Shown here: positions 18,484 to 26,766 of the stretch, one piece after another
Layout: each line of letters begins with the position of its first letter
Position numbering within the stretch: position 1 is the stretch's first letter
From: Mycolicibacterium boenickei
GTDB taxonomy: Bacteria > Actinomycetota > Actinomycetes > Mycobacteriales > Mycobacteriaceae
NCBI RefSeq assembly: GCF_010731295.1
Contig: NZ_AP022579.1
Location: 6,200,001 to 6,264,000, forward strand
DNA: 64,000 nucleotides
Direction: 5' to 3'
Position numbers and translations under genes: made by a program
The notes under the pieces: generated by a model
The model's input: the letters and a program-made list of their open reading frames with translations, nothing else
What the model was told of the DNA's origin: nothing
Databases searched by the model: none

Positions 18484-18498
18484 ACAACTATTGGTTGT
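18484..18498. promoter_or_regulatory. Probable LysR operator
   Basis: Perfect 5-base arms ACAAC and GTTGT separated by TATTG, in the divergent region between the LysR gene and the acetyltransferase. A further GTTGT half-site lies at 18515-18519, as expected for an activation site. It is not an exact T-N11-A box. Confidence 0.5.
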
Positions 18499-18555
18499 TC
18501 AGATTGGTCCTGAAGTTGTTTGATCACGCCGAGTTCGAGGTGGTGGGATCTGTGC

Positions 18556-19122
18556 ATGTCCACTCGCCAGAAGCAGATCATCTACGTTCAATCACCTGAA
18601 TTTGCAACATATATGGAGCGAGTCGTACGGGTGACCGACGCGACGTCGCGGCTGAACATGCTGCCGTTCAGCGACTGCGAAGGTCGCGCTGAACTACTTT
18701 CGGTTGTGTTCGGCGGTGCGCTCCCGGAGTCGGTGACGATCTACCCGCCGTTCTTCACCGAGTGCGGGCTGAACACATCGTTCGGGGAGAACGTCTTCGT
18801 CAACCAAGGCTGCACGTTCATGGACAAGGGCGGTATCCGTATCGGCAACGGTGTCATGATCGCCCCGAAGGTCAGTCTCGTCACCGGGGGCCACCCGTTG
18901 CCGCTCGCCGAGCGCCGCGAGTACCTCTCCCTCGCCCCAATCGTCATCGAAGACGATGTCTGGATCGGTGCGGGAGCCACGATCACGCAAGGGGTCACCA
19001 TCGGTGCGGGGGCCGTGGTCGCTGCCGGTGCGGTGGTCACTCGCGATGTTCCAGCGCACACCCTGGTCGCCGGAGTCCCCGCCCGGACGATCAAGACGAT
19101 CGACTCGAGCCCGTCTCAGTGA
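18556..19122 (+). CDS. Left-handed beta-helix O-acetyltransferase (maltose/galactoside acetyltransferase type)
   Basis: 188 residues: helical N-terminus (~1-55) then a hexapeptide-repeat beta-helix (~60-185) with repeats such as VWIGAGATITQGVTIGAGAVV. H113 in VTGGHPL is the likely catalytic histidine. Enzymes of this type acetylate sugars or Nod-factor-like glycans with acetyl-CoA; the acceptor here is unknown. The ATG at 18556 is preferred over a TTG at 18520 because family members start with this helix. The first ~15 codons are richer in A and T than the surroundings, hinting at acquisition together with the LysR gene. Its last 7 bases overlap the convergent TetR gene. Confidence 0.88.
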   Translation: MSTRQKQIIYVQSPEFATYMERVVRVTDATSRLNMLPFSDCEGRAELLSVVFGGALPESVTIYPPFFTECGLNTSFGENVFVNQGCTFMDKGGIRIGNGVMIAPKVSLVTGGHPLPLAERREYLSLAPIVIEDDVWIGAGATITQGVTIGAGAVVAAGAVVTRDVPAHTLVAGVPARTIKTIDSSPSQ

Positions 19123-19697
19123 TCCGCGGCACCGGGGTCCAGGATCCGAGCAATCTCGGTGCCCAGCGCAGCGCGCACGTCCTCGTCGCCGAGTGAGTCC
19201 AGGCCGGTCGCTGACTTGAGGAAGGGTTCGAAGAAGCGCCAGCCCAGTTGCAGCGCAACGGCATTGGCGACCGCGATTCGCCCACTGCGCTCGTCTTGGA
19301 ACTGAGGCAGGACCTGCCCGAGCAGCCTCGTGACACCCGGAAACCGGGTCTGCAACCGGCCGATCGGGTAACCGTCGAGCAGGGCCCGGGCCATCACGCG
19401 CATGTGCAGGTCCATGTTCTGCTCGATCTCGTCAGCCGGGCCGCCGTCGTCCAACAGAGTGGTGAGCCGCCCGCCGAGGTGATCGAGGACCGCGCCCACC
19501 AGTTGCTCCTTGGTGCCGAAATGCCGGTAGATCAACCCGTGATTGACCTTGGACCGCGACGCGATGTCCCGGATCGATGTGGCCGACACCCCGCGCTCGG
19601 CGAACAACTCGGCCGCCGCGGACAGCGCGGCCGCCACCACCTCGTCCCGGCCCACCGGGTTCGCCGGATCTTTCGCCGGTGGCGTGGGTGTAGTCAC
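19116..19697 (-). CDS. TetR-family repressor (Rv3405c-like) of the sulfatase gene
   Basis: 193 residues. N-terminal helix-turn-helix (~20-68; TSIRDIASRSKVNHGLIYRHF) and a variable ligand domain. The GTG start at 19697 lies six bases downstream of a TAGTGT -10 hexamer (plus-strand 19704-19709), so the message is probably leaderless. The operator at 19688-19707 covers both that hexamer and the start codon, and a second operator lies next to the divergent dioxygenase gene, so it should repress both. The pair matches the Rv3405c-Rv3406 arrangement; Rv3405c is known as the repressor of Rv3406. Confidence 0.92.
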   Translation of the reverse strand: MTTPTPPAKDPANPVGRDEVVAAALSAAAELFAERGVSATSIRDIASRSKVNHGLIYRHFGTKEQLVGAVLDHLGGRLTTLLDDGGPADEIEQNMDLHMRVMARALLDGYPIGRLQTRFPGVTRLLGQVLPQFQDERSGRIAVANAVALQLGWRFFEPFLKSATGLDSLGDEDVRAALGTEIARILDPGAADH

Positions 19698-19707
19698 GTG
19701 GCTACAC
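19688..19707. promoter_or_regulatory. TetR operator 1
   Basis: Near-palindrome around GTAGTCACGTGGCTAC with outer arms GTGTAG and CTACAC. It overlaps the start codon and -10 box of the TetR gene. Its centre is 34 bp from that of operator 2, just over three helical turns. Confidence 0.72.
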
Positions 19708-19722
19708 TAGCCCACATGCAGG

Positions 19723-19740
19723 TGTAGTCACCTGACTACA
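19723..19740. promoter_or_regulatory. TetR operator 2
   Basis: Perfect 8-base arms TGTAGTCA and TGACTACA around CC. It shares GTAGTCAC with operator 1 and lies 30 bases before the dioxygenase ATG, overlapping a possible -10 (TACAGT, 19737-19742). Confidence 0.75.
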
Positions 19741-19770
19741 GTTGTTCCCACCAGCGAAAAGGACAAGCCG

Positions 19771-20670
19771 ATGACTGCTTCCACCACCGCTCCCCTCACC
19801 GTCAAGAAGCTCGGCAGCCGCATCGGCGCCCGGATCGAGGGCGTCCAGCTCGGCGGGAATCTCGATGCGAGCACGGTCGCCGAGATCCGGCGCGCCCTGC
19901 TGCAGCACAAGGTGATCTTCTTCGGCGGTCAGCACCACCTCACCGATGAGGAACAGAACGCATTCGCCCGGCTACTGGGGCGGCCGATCGGCCACCACGC
20001 GCTCAAGTCGGACGACGCCCCGCTGATCACGCCGATCGATTCCGAGTACGCCAAGGCCACCCGTTGGCACACCGACGTCACGTTCGTGCCTGACTATCCC
20101 GCCATCTCGATCCTGCGGGCGGTGACGCTGCCCGAGTACGGCGGGTCGACCCTGTGGGCCTCCACCGCAGCCGCCTACGACCAGCTGCCCGCACCGCTCA
20201 AGGCACTCACCGAAAACCTGTGGGCCGTCCACAGCAACCGCTTCGATTACGCCGCGGCAGCAGCCATCGCACTCAGCGAAGAACAGCAGCAGATGCGGGC
20301 CGCGTTCGAGAAGCCCGATTTCCGCACCGAGCACCCCGTGGTGCGGGTGCACCCGGAGACCGGCGAGCGCGCCCTGGTGGCCGGCGACTTCACCCGCGGT
20401 TTCCTCGGCCTGGACAGTCACGAGTCCGCCACCCTGCTGGAGTTGCTGCAGCGGCGAATCACCGCGCCGGAGAACACCGTTCGCTGGAACTGGACGCTCG
20501 GGGACGTCGCGATCTGGGACAACCGCGCCACCCAGCACCGTGCGGTCGACGACTACGACAACCAGCGCCGGGTGATGCACCGGGTGACGCTCGCCGGTGA
20601 GGTGCCCGTCGATGTCCACGGGCAGCCCAGCCGGCCGCTGGCAGATGCCGCTCTGCTGCAGGCGGTCTGA
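19771..20670 (+). CDS. Fe(II)/2-oxoglutarate-dependent alkylsulfatase (TauD/TfdA family, Rv3406-like)
   Basis: 299-residue TauD-family dioxygenase. The iron triad is visible as H100-x-D102 (RWHTDVTF) and H256 ([10 protein letters not shown]), with the 2-oxoglutarate-binding arginine in HRVTL shortly after. By orthology and by its TetR neighbour it corresponds to Rv3406, which cleaves alkyl sulfate esters to aldehyde and sulfate and can also oxidatively inactivate some DprE1 inhibitors. AAAGGA precedes the ATG. Probable role: sulfur scavenging from sulfate esters. Its stop is one base from the stop of the convergent YhgE gene. Confidence 0.92.
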   Translation: MTASTTAPLTVKKLGSRIGARIEGVQLGGNLDASTVAEIRRALLQHKVIFFGGQHHLTDEEQNAFARLLGRPIGHHALKSDDAPLITPIDSEYAKATRWHTDVTFVPDYPAISILRAVTLPEYGGSTLWASTAAAYDQLPAPLKALTENLWAVHSNRFDYAAAAAIALSEEQQQMRAAFEKPDFRTEHPVVRVHPETGERALVAGDFTRGFLGLDSHESATLLELLQRRITAPENTVRWNWTLGDVAIWDNRATQHRAVDDYDNQRRVMHRVTLAGEVPVDVHGQPSRPLADAALLQAV

Positions 20671-20671
20671 C

Positions 20672-22729
20672 TCACATCTTGATCGCGGGCATCAGCCTGG
20701 TCATGTTCCACAGTCGGTTACGCCGGGCCGACAACGACGAGATGGTCAGCGCACCGGCCCAGATCACCAGCAGCGTGATGATCGCCTGCCAGAGCCGGTG
20801 ATCGATCCCGCCGAGAATGAGCTGACGTAATCCGTTGACGCCGTATGTCATCGGGTCGTAGTTGTGGAACACCTGGAACGGCCGTGACGTGGTTTCCACC
20901 GGGTACATGCCGCCGGCGCTGACCAGTTGGAGCATGAGCAGGGCCATCAGCAGCACCCGCCCCACCGCGGGGCCGACGAGGGCGTTGATCGCCTGCGTCG
21001 CGGCGACGAAGGTGCAGGACACCAGCATCATGAAGGCCAGCATCGCGACCGGATGGGCCACCTGCATGCCGAGGGCGAAGCGCACCACGCAATACAGGAT
21101 GACCGCTTGGAACAGGCCGATCACCGCGGCGGGCAGATAGCTGGCGAGTACCACGCGGATCGCAAGCACCTCCGCGGCGATCGGACGGTTCTGCAACGGA
21201 CGCAACACCATCCACAGCACGAGCGCACCGAAGAAGAGGGCGAGTGTGATGAAGAACGGAGCCATTCCCGTGCCGAAATTGGGCGCGGCGTTCTCGGCCG
21301 AATTCTGCAGGTGAACGGGGCCGCCGATGGTGTCGGCGATCGCCGCCTTCTGCGCGGGTGTCCAGTCGGGCACCTGCCCGGCGCCGTCGGCGAGCTTGGT
21401 CGCCAACTCGGCCGAGCCTGAACGCAACTGGGCGGTGCCCGATTTCAGCTGGCCGGCGCCGGTGTCGAGTTTGGCTATCCCACTGGCCAATTCGGCGTTG
21501 CCAGAAGCCAGTTGCTGAGCACCGCTGCGCAGCTGGTTCAGCTTGGCATTGAGGTCTGAGTTCTTACTGCCCACCTGATCGAGCGCGGTGTTCAGCGGGC
21601 TACCAGGGTTACGCAGCGACGACGTCATCGAGATGGCCGCATTCTCGGCGTCGGTGAGCTGCTGCCGGATCTGCGGGGTGAACTGGTGAGCCCGAAGGTC
21701 GTCCTGAACACCCCGCAGCGTTCCGGCCGCGTTGTTGGCGATCGGATCCGGGCTGGCCGACAGTTGATCGATCACCGAGGTCAACGCTGTCGCAGCGGAA
21801 TCCTGCGCCCCGGTGATGGCACCGATCTGATCATTGGCCTGCCGCAGCGCAGCGGTGCCGTCCTCCAGTTTCTGGGTGTCGCCACCAACCTTCGAGAGTG
21901 CGGATGTCACCGCGACCAGTGGATCGGTGGCCTTGGTGATCCCATCCGAGAGCTGCTTGGCACCGGTGGCCAACTGGGCCGAGCCGGACCGGGCGCTGTG
22001 CAGCCCCGTCGCCAGTTGACCGGCCCCGTCGTCGACTTTCACTGCGCCGTCGGCGAGTTGGGCCGCACCGTCGGCGGCCTGCTTGATCCCGGCACCCGAG
22101 CTGACCACGACCGACAGCACCTGATTGACCGCCTGGCCCGAGATCCGCGTCGACACCGCATTGAGCACCTGATCGATCGCGGTGCGACCGATGTTCGACG
22201 AGATGTAGTTGTTGGCGTCGTTGTAGACCGCATTCAGGTTGGCCTGCTTGGGGTTACCGGTCAGCGGTGACGCGATCGCCTCGCTGAAATCGGCAGGCAG
22301 TTCGAGCATGAAGTAGTACTGGCCGTGCTCGACACCCTGCCGCGCCTCGTCGGCATCCACCACATGCCAGTTCAGGCTGGCGTCGTCGGTCAAGCTCTTG
22401 GCGATCTCGGAGCCGACATTGATGTGTTGGCCCGAAACTACCGCGCCCTGGTCCGAATTGACCAGCGCCACCGGCATTTTGTCGACCTGCCCGAACGGGT
22501 CCCAGTACGCCCACAGGTACAGCGCGCCGTACACGAGCGGCAGCAGCATCAGCACCACGATGGCGGCGCGGGTCATCCGGCTGCGGCCGAAGCGTTTGAT
22601 TTCTGAGCCGAAGGCGAGCCCGGCGGCCGGGGATGAGCCGCTTGCGCGAAGACCATCCAGCCTGGATGAGCCGCTTGCGCGAAGACCATTCAGTCTGGAT
22701 GAGCCGCTTGCGCGAAGTCGATTCAGCAT
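20672..22729 (-). CDS. YhgE/Pip-type ABC-2 membrane protein
   Basis: 685-residue membrane protein of the YhgE/Pip class. After an N-terminal 33-residue repeat region there is one membrane helix (~54-76), a long extracytoplasmic domain (~80-480) with many glycine-spaced heptad-like units of the form QLADGAxxLxxG, and about five membrane helices in the ABC-2 style C-terminus (~485-680; GGMYPVETTS loop). Such proteins are linked to export or to type VII-like and phage-receptor functions, not firmly defined. The start overlaps the stop of the degenerate ABC ATPase gene (TGATG), so the two are co-translated and likely form a complex. Confidence 0.87.
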   Translation of the reverse strand: MLNRLRASGSSRLNGLRASGSSRLDGLRASGSSPAAGLAFGSEIKRFGRSRMTRAAIVVLMLLPLVYGALYLWAYWDPFGQVDKMPVALVNSDQGAVVSGQHINVGSEIAKSLTDDASLNWHVVDADEARQGVEHGQYYFMLELPADFSEAIASPLTGNPKQANLNAVYNDANNYISSNIGRTAIDQVLNAVSTRISGQAVNQVLSVVVSSGAGIKQAADGAAQLADGAVKVDDGAGQLATGLHSARSGSAQLATGAKQLSDGITKATDPLVAVTSALSKVGGDTQKLEDGTAALRQANDQIGAITGAQDSAATALTSVIDQLSASPDPIANNAAGTLRGVQDDLRAHQFTPQIRQQLTDAENAAISMTSSLRNPGSPLNTALDQVGSKNSDLNAKLNQLRSGAQQLASGNAELASGIAKLDTGAGQLKSGTAQLRSGSAELATKLADGAGQVPDWTPAQKAAIADTIGGPVHLQNSAENAAPNFGTGMAPFFITLALFFGALVLWMVLRPLQNRPIAAEVLAIRVVLASYLPAAVIGLFQAVILYCVVRFALGMQVAHPVAMLAFMMLVSCTFVAATQAINALVGPAVGRVLLMALLMLQLVSAGGMYPVETTSRPFQVFHNYDPMTYGVNGLRQLILGGIDHRLWQAIITLLVIWAGALTISSLSARRNRLWNMTRLMPAIKM

Positions 22730-22730
22730 C
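22632..22730. repeat. 33-bp tandem repeat, three copies, at the 5' end of the YhgE gene
   Basis: Units at 22632-22664, 22665-22697 and 22698-22730 share GATGAGCCGCTTGCGCGAAG. Being a multiple of three they encode, on the minus strand, an 11-residue repeat LRASGSSRL(N/D)G at the protein's cytoplasmic N-terminus. The last copy holds the start codon. The near identity at DNA level suggests recent slippage expansion. Confidence 0.88.
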
Positions 22731-23466
22731 AGGAGTTCTTTCCGGTGAGAATGCGGTGGTCGTGCAGCCCGTGGTCGGGGGCCTCGTCACCGAGCGGATT
22801 GGTCACGCCGACAACGACGCTGCGTTGGGTGGCGACGGCACCGAGTCGTTCGATCGCGATCGCCCGGCGCGAGTTGTCCCTGACCTGTTCGAGATCGCCG
22901 ACCACCAGGATCGGACGATTCGAGAAGAGCGCCAGGGTGACCTTCAGCAGGAACAGGTCGAGATCGGACAGTTCGCTGATGTAGGTCTCGGGCGCGGGCG
23001 GCGTCAACGCTCCGAAGACCTCTCGCAAGGCGGATTCGCCTGCCTCGATCGGCACCCGGCGGTACCACGGGGCCAGCCAGCGACGCTGCTCGGCGAGCAC
23101 CGTCTGGACGGTGACCGAGTCCTCCAGCTCATCGATGTCGGCGAACGCCGCGATCGCGCAGTGGCGCCGAATCGCTTTCGGGTCCGTCTCGCCGCAGACC
23201 GTCACCGTGCCGTGGGTGGGCTTGAGCCGTCCGGCCAGCGTCAGCAGCAGCGCGGTCTGCCCCCAACCGCCCGGCATCTGGATGGCGTGGAATCCCGGTG
23301 TGAGCTCGAGCTCGATGTCGGTGAACAGCGGCCCATGCTCGCCGTCCACCCCAAGCCCGGCCGCGATGATCTGCGGCGCGTCTCGCGCGTCGTCCTCCTC
23401 GGGCACCTCAGACGCGTCATCCCCCTCGGGCACCTGGGTGTCCTCGGCGTCGTCCCTGTCTTCCAT
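22729..23466 (-). CDS. Degenerate ABC-type ATPase-like protein, partner of the YhgE protein
   Basis: 245 residues with an acidic N-terminal tail (~1-30) and an ABC ATPase fold whose catalytic motifs are altered: the Walker A position reads PGGWGQTALL (65-74) with Q70 in place of the lysine, the signature is reduced to LSDLD (166-170), and Walker B is ILVVGD (186-191) followed by leucine instead of the catalytic glutamate. It therefore probably cannot hydrolyse ATP in the usual way and may be a structural or regulatory subunit. The start ATG 23466 has AAAGG upstream; longer versions would cross the TetR operators. Divergent from the TetR gene at 23525. Confidence 0.75.
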   Translation of the reverse strand: MEDRDDAEDTQVPEGDDASEVPEEDDARDAPQIIAAGLGVDGEHGPLFTDIELELTPGFHAIQMPGGWGQTALLLTLAGRLKPTHGTVTVCGETDPKAIRRHCAIAAFADIDELEDSVTVQTVLAEQRRWLAPWYRRVPIEAGESALREVFGALTPPAPETYISELSDLDLFLLKVTLALFSNRPILVVGDLEQVRDNSRRAIAIERLGAVATQRSVVVGVTNPLGDEAPDHGLHDHRILTGKNS

Positions 23467-23478
23467 CTCCGGCCTTTC

Positions 23479-23517
23479 GATACTCACTGGTATCCATACG
23501 ATACTAGCGAGTATTGT
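23479..23517. promoter_or_regulatory. Array of overlapping dyads, probable TetR operators
   Basis: GATAC-TCACTG-GTATC (23479-23494), GTATC-CATAC-GATAC (23490-23504) and ACGATACT-AGCG-AGTATTGT (23498-23517, one mismatch per arm pair) overlap in the region between the ATPase and TetR genes. A TATTGT -10 (23512-23517) lies 7 bases before the TetR ATG, so repressor binding would block both directions. Confidence 0.65.
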
Positions 23518-23524
23518 GTTGGTC

Positions 23525-24139
23525 ATGTCGGCTGTCAAACCCACCCGCACCCGGCCCACCCGTGACGAGGTGCGTGACCGGATCCTGGACGCAGCACTCA
23601 AGGTTTTCGCGGCCGAGGGATTCGCCGGCGCCACCATCGACGCCATCGGTCACGCCGCGGGATTCACCAAAGGCGCGGTGTATTCCAACTTCGAATCCAA
23701 GGACGAGTTGTTCCTGGCGCTGTTGGACCGCCAGTTCGAGAGTCGCGGAGCCCTCATCGCCACCGCGCTCGACAGTGGCCAAGGCGACACCGCGACAATC
23801 GCTGCGGCGTTGAGCCGGTCGACGCTCGACTCGATACACGACCAGACCGAGTACCAGATCGTGCTGATCGAGTACTGGCTGCGCGCGATTCGTGATCCCC
23901 AGCTGCGGGAACGCCTGGTGGCCCGTCGCCGGGCGGCGGCCGATCAGGCCCTGCACATCGTCGAACAGGCCGGAACGAGCCTGCCCGGTCACCAGCTGGC
24001 GGCGCTGGCCCAACTCGTGGTCACCATCATCTCCGGCATCGCCACCGAGGAAGTGCTGCAACCGGGGACGGTCGACATCGACACCCTCACCCGGCTGTTC
24101 ACCGCGCTGCTGGAATCCTCCCCCGTGGCCGCGCGGTAA
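23525..24139 (+). CDS. TetR-family regulator of the YhgE/ATPase pair
   Basis: 204 residues. Helix-turn-helix at ~20-65 (ATIDAIGHAAGFTKGAVYSNF) and a C-terminal ligand domain of the AcrR type. The ATG at 23525 follows a TATTGT hexamer by 7 bases (likely leaderless); the frame continues upstream but there it is antisense to the ATPase gene. The dyad array in the shared 58-base promoter region argues for autoregulation and control of the divergent export-like pair. Converges on phoU with a 4-base gap. Confidence 0.92.
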   Translation: MSAVKPTRTRPTRDEVRDRILDAALKVFAAEGFAGATIDAIGHAAGFTKGAVYSNFESKDELFLALLDRQFESRGALIATALDSGQGDTATIAAALSRSTLDSIHDQTEYQIVLIEYWLRAIRDPQLRERLVARRRAAADQALHIVEQAGTSLPGHQLAALAQLVVTIISGIATEEVLQPGTVDIDTLTRLFTALLESSPVAAR

Positions 24140-24143
24140 CGGC

Positions 24144-24803
24144 TCACGCCAGTTTCTTGTGCACCGGGCGCCCGCCGGTGGCCTCGAAGATCACCCGGCT
24201 GCCGATCTCGACTGCGTGATCGGCGTACCGCTCGTAGTAGCGGCCCAACAAGGCGACGTCGACGGCCGAGCACACCCCGTCCTCCCACCGACGGTCCAGC
24301 AGCAGGGTGAACAGGTGACGATGCTCGGTGTCGACGGCGTCGTCCTCATCGCGCAGGCGTGCCGCGGCGTCCGGATCGCGTGACACCAGCACCTCCTGTG
24401 CCGTCTGCGCCAACCGCACCGCCTGCGATCCCATTTCGGTGAAACTCGCGCGCACCTCATCGGGCAATGCGCACTCGGGATGACGCAACCGGGAGATGTC
24501 GGCGACGTGCACCGCGAGCGCGCCCATTCGGTCGATATCAGCCGCGATGTGCATCGACCCGACGATGGTGCGCAATTCGCTGGCCACCGGCTGCTGCAGG
24601 ACCAACAGCCGAAACGCCGACTCCTCGATGCGACGGTTGTAGGCGGCGATGTGTTCGTGATCGGCGATGACCTGCTCGGCCAGCGACAGGTCGGAGTCGA
24701 GCAGGGCCGCGTTGGCCCGCTGCATCGCGCTCACCGCCAACTCGCACATCTCGGCGAGTTGAGTGCACAACGCCGTCAACTCGTCGTGGAACGCCTTCCG
24801 CAT
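24144..24803 (-). CDS. phoU: PhoU-type phosphate-signalling protein
   Basis: 219 residues with two PhoU three-helix repeats (~1-105 and ~115-210). The second repeat ends in [17 protein letters not shown], the conserved E/D-rich metal-binding motif. PhoU proteins (PhoY1/PhoY2 in M. tuberculosis) couple the Pst transporter to the SenX3-RegX3 sensor and influence persister formation. The ATG 24803 has GGGAGGGG eight bases upstream. No pst or regX3 gene is nearby; it follows choD by 67 bases and may be read from the same promoter. Confidence 0.93.
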   Translation of the reverse strand: MRKAFHDELTALCTQLAEMCELAVSAMQRANAALLDSDLSLAEQVIADHEHIAAYNRRIEESAFRLLVLQQPVASELRTIVGSMHIAADIDRMGALAVHVADISRLRHPECALPDEVRASFTEMGSQAVRLAQTAQEVLVSRDPDAAARLRDEDDAVDTEHRHLFTLLLDRRWEDGVCSAVDVALLGRYYERYADHAVEIGSRVIFEATGGRPVHKKLA

Positions 24804-24870
24804 GTGCCAAACCCCTCCCGGCCGGACCTCGCCGCCCGGCGAGGGTTGGATACCCGGAACGGGGCGAGAG

Positions 24871-26607
24871 TTAACCGCCCGAGTTGACCGGCTCGATCGG
24901 CAGCCGCCGCAGCCCGGCGGGCGCCTCGGCTGGCACCACGGGATGCTCGGGCGCGATCGGCGCCAGTTTCCGGTACGGCTCATTCTGCGCCGGGCGCTGG
25001 TCGTCCTGCCCCTTGTTCGGCCACAACGACGCCGCGCGTTCCGCTTGGGCGGTGATCGACAGCGACGGATTCACCCCGAGGTTCGCCGAGATCGCCGCAC
25101 CGTCCATGACGTACAGGGTCGGGTAGTTGTAGACGCGTTGGTACGGATCGATGACGCCGTGCTCGGCACTGTCGCCGATGGCGGCCCCACCCAGGAAGTG
25201 CGCGGTGAGCGGGATGTTGAACAACTCGCCCCAGGTGCCGCCCGCGACGCCGTCGACCTTCTCCGCCATCCGCCGGGTGAACTCGTTCCCCACCGGGATC
25301 CACGTCGGATTCGGCTCGCCGTGGCCCTGTTTGGACGTCATGATCCGCTTGCCGCCGGGCCCACGCTTGGTGAAGGTGGTGATCGAGTTGTCCAGGTGCT
25401 GCATCACCAGGGCGATGACCGTCCGTTCACTCCAGCGGGCCGGGTTCAGCAGCCGGATCAACAGCCCTGGCCGCTCACGGCCCTGGTCCAGGAACTGCCG
25501 CCAGCGCGGCACATCGGTGCCCTGCGGCCCGGTGCCGTCGGTCATCAGGGTCTGCAGCAGCCCCATCGCGTTGGAACCCTTGCCGTAGCGCACCGGCTCG
25601 ACGTGAGTGTCGGCGGTGGGATGCACCGAGGAGGTGATGGCCACACCGTGGGTGAGATCCAGATCCTCCGGCACCGTCAGGGTCTGGGCGCCCACGATGG
25701 ACTCGGAGTTGGTACGGGTCAGCACGCCCAGACGAGAGGACAACTTCGCCAACTTGCCGGTGTCCCGCATCTTGAACAGCAGCTTCTGGGTGTTGTACGT
25801 CCCGGCCGCCAGGATCAGGTGTGTCGCGGTGAAGGTCTTGCGACGACGACGCAGCTTGCTGCCGGTACGGACAGTGGTGACCTCCCACAGACCGTCGGCG
25901 CGCTGTTCGAAGTTCGTCACCGTGGTCATCGGATGCACTTGTGCCCCAGCCGATTCCGCGAGCCCGAGGTAGTTCTTGACGAGCGTGTTCTTGGCACCGT
26001 GCCGACAACCGGTCATGCATTCCCCACACTCGATGCACCCGGTGCGGGCCGGACCGACTCCGCCGAAGAACGGGTCCGGCACGGTCTTGCCCGGCGTCAT
26101 CTCACCGTCGAGGCCGAAGAACACCCCGACCGGAGTGGAGACGAAGGTGTCGCCGCAGCCCATGTCGTCGGCGACCTCTTTGACGATGCGGTCCGCGTCG
26201 GTGAAGGTCGGGTTCTTCACCACGCCGAGCATCCGCTGAGCCTGGTCGTAGTGCGGCATCAGCTCGGCCCGCCAGTCGGTGATGTCCTTCCACTGCGGGT
26301 CGTTGAAGAACGGGTCCGGCGGCACGTAGAGGGTGTTGGCGTAGTTCAGCGATCCGCCGCCCACGCCCGCACCGGCCAGGATCATCACGTTGCGCAGCAG
26401 GTGGATGCGCTGGATGCCGTACATGCCCAACTGCGGCGCCCACAAGAACTTGCGCAGATCCCACGAGGTCTTGGCGAAGTCCGCGTCCGTGAACCGCTGG
26501 CCGGCTTCGAGTACACCGACTCGATAGCCCTTCTCCGTCAGCCGTAGCGCGCTCACGCTGCCGCCGAATCCAGAACCGATCACCAAGACGTCGTAGTCAG
26601 GCTTCAT
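24871..26607 (-). CDS. choD: GMC oxidoreductase, ChoD-type (putative cholesterol oxidase)
   Basis: 578-residue FAD flavoenzyme orthologous by position and sequence to Rv3409c. FAD motif GSGFGG (11-16), second GMC block [16 protein letters not shown] (~78-93), and C-terminal [10 protein letters not shown] and [14 protein letters not shown]. No signal peptide, unlike secreted cholesterol oxidases. It carries a cysteine cluster C191-x2-C194-x2-C197-x3-C201 that looks like a [4Fe-4S] ferredoxin site. Although named for cholesterol oxidation, work in M. tuberculosis indicates that ChoD is not the main 3-beta-hydroxysteroid oxidase, so the true substrate is open. Confidence 0.9.
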   Translation of the reverse strand: MKPDYDVLVIGSGFGGSVSALRLTEKGYRVGVLEAGQRFTDADFAKTSWDLRKFLWAPQLGMYGIQRIHLLRNVMILAGAGVGGGSLNYANTLYVPPDPFFNDPQWKDITDWRAELMPHYDQAQRMLGVVKNPTFTDADRIVKEVADDMGCGDTFVSTPVGVFFGLDGEMTPGKTVPDPFFGGVGPARTGCIECGECMTGCRHGAKNTLVKNYLGLAESAGAQVHPMTTVTNFEQRADGLWEVTTVRTGSKLRRRRKTFTATHLILAAGTYNTQKLLFKMRDTGKLAKLSSRLGVLTRTNSESIVGAQTLTVPEDLDLTHGVAITSSVHPTADTHVEPVRYGKGSNAMGLLQTLMTDGTGPQGTDVPRWRQFLDQGRERPGLLIRLLNPARWSERTVIALVMQHLDNSITTFTKRGPGGKRIMTSKQGHGEPNPTWIPVGNEFTRRMAEKVDGVAGGTWGELFNIPLTAHFLGGAAIGDSAEHGVIDPYQRVYNYPTLYVMDGAAISANLGVNPSLSITAQAERAASLWPNKGQDDQRPAQNEPYRKLAPIAPEHPVVPAEAPAGLRRLPIEPVNSGG

Positions 26608-26623
26608 GTGATCAGTATGACGC

Positions 26624-26635
26624 TACCGATAGGTA
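26624..26635. promoter_or_regulatory. Dyad upstream of choD
   Basis: TACC-GATA-GGTA (one further pair on each side partly matches) begins 17 bases upstream of the choD ATG. It has the look of a TetR-type site; no regulator gene is adjacent on this side. The 159-base gap to guaB3 holds nothing else recognisable. Confidence 0.35.
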
Positions 26636-26766
26636 ACTTCTAGACAGGAGGGCCTAACTTGTAAAGAAGAGTTTGTCCCCAGCGGACGTAGACGCGCGCC
26701 GGTTTCTACCGGAGGGTCGCGAAAATCGCCCCAGCACAACCCAGGGGTCGAAAAGCGCGCGAAAAA

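Noticed and set aside
24763-26547. 594-codon plus-strand frame opposite choD
   Set aside because: Antisense shadow; choD has complete GMC motifs in the other strand.
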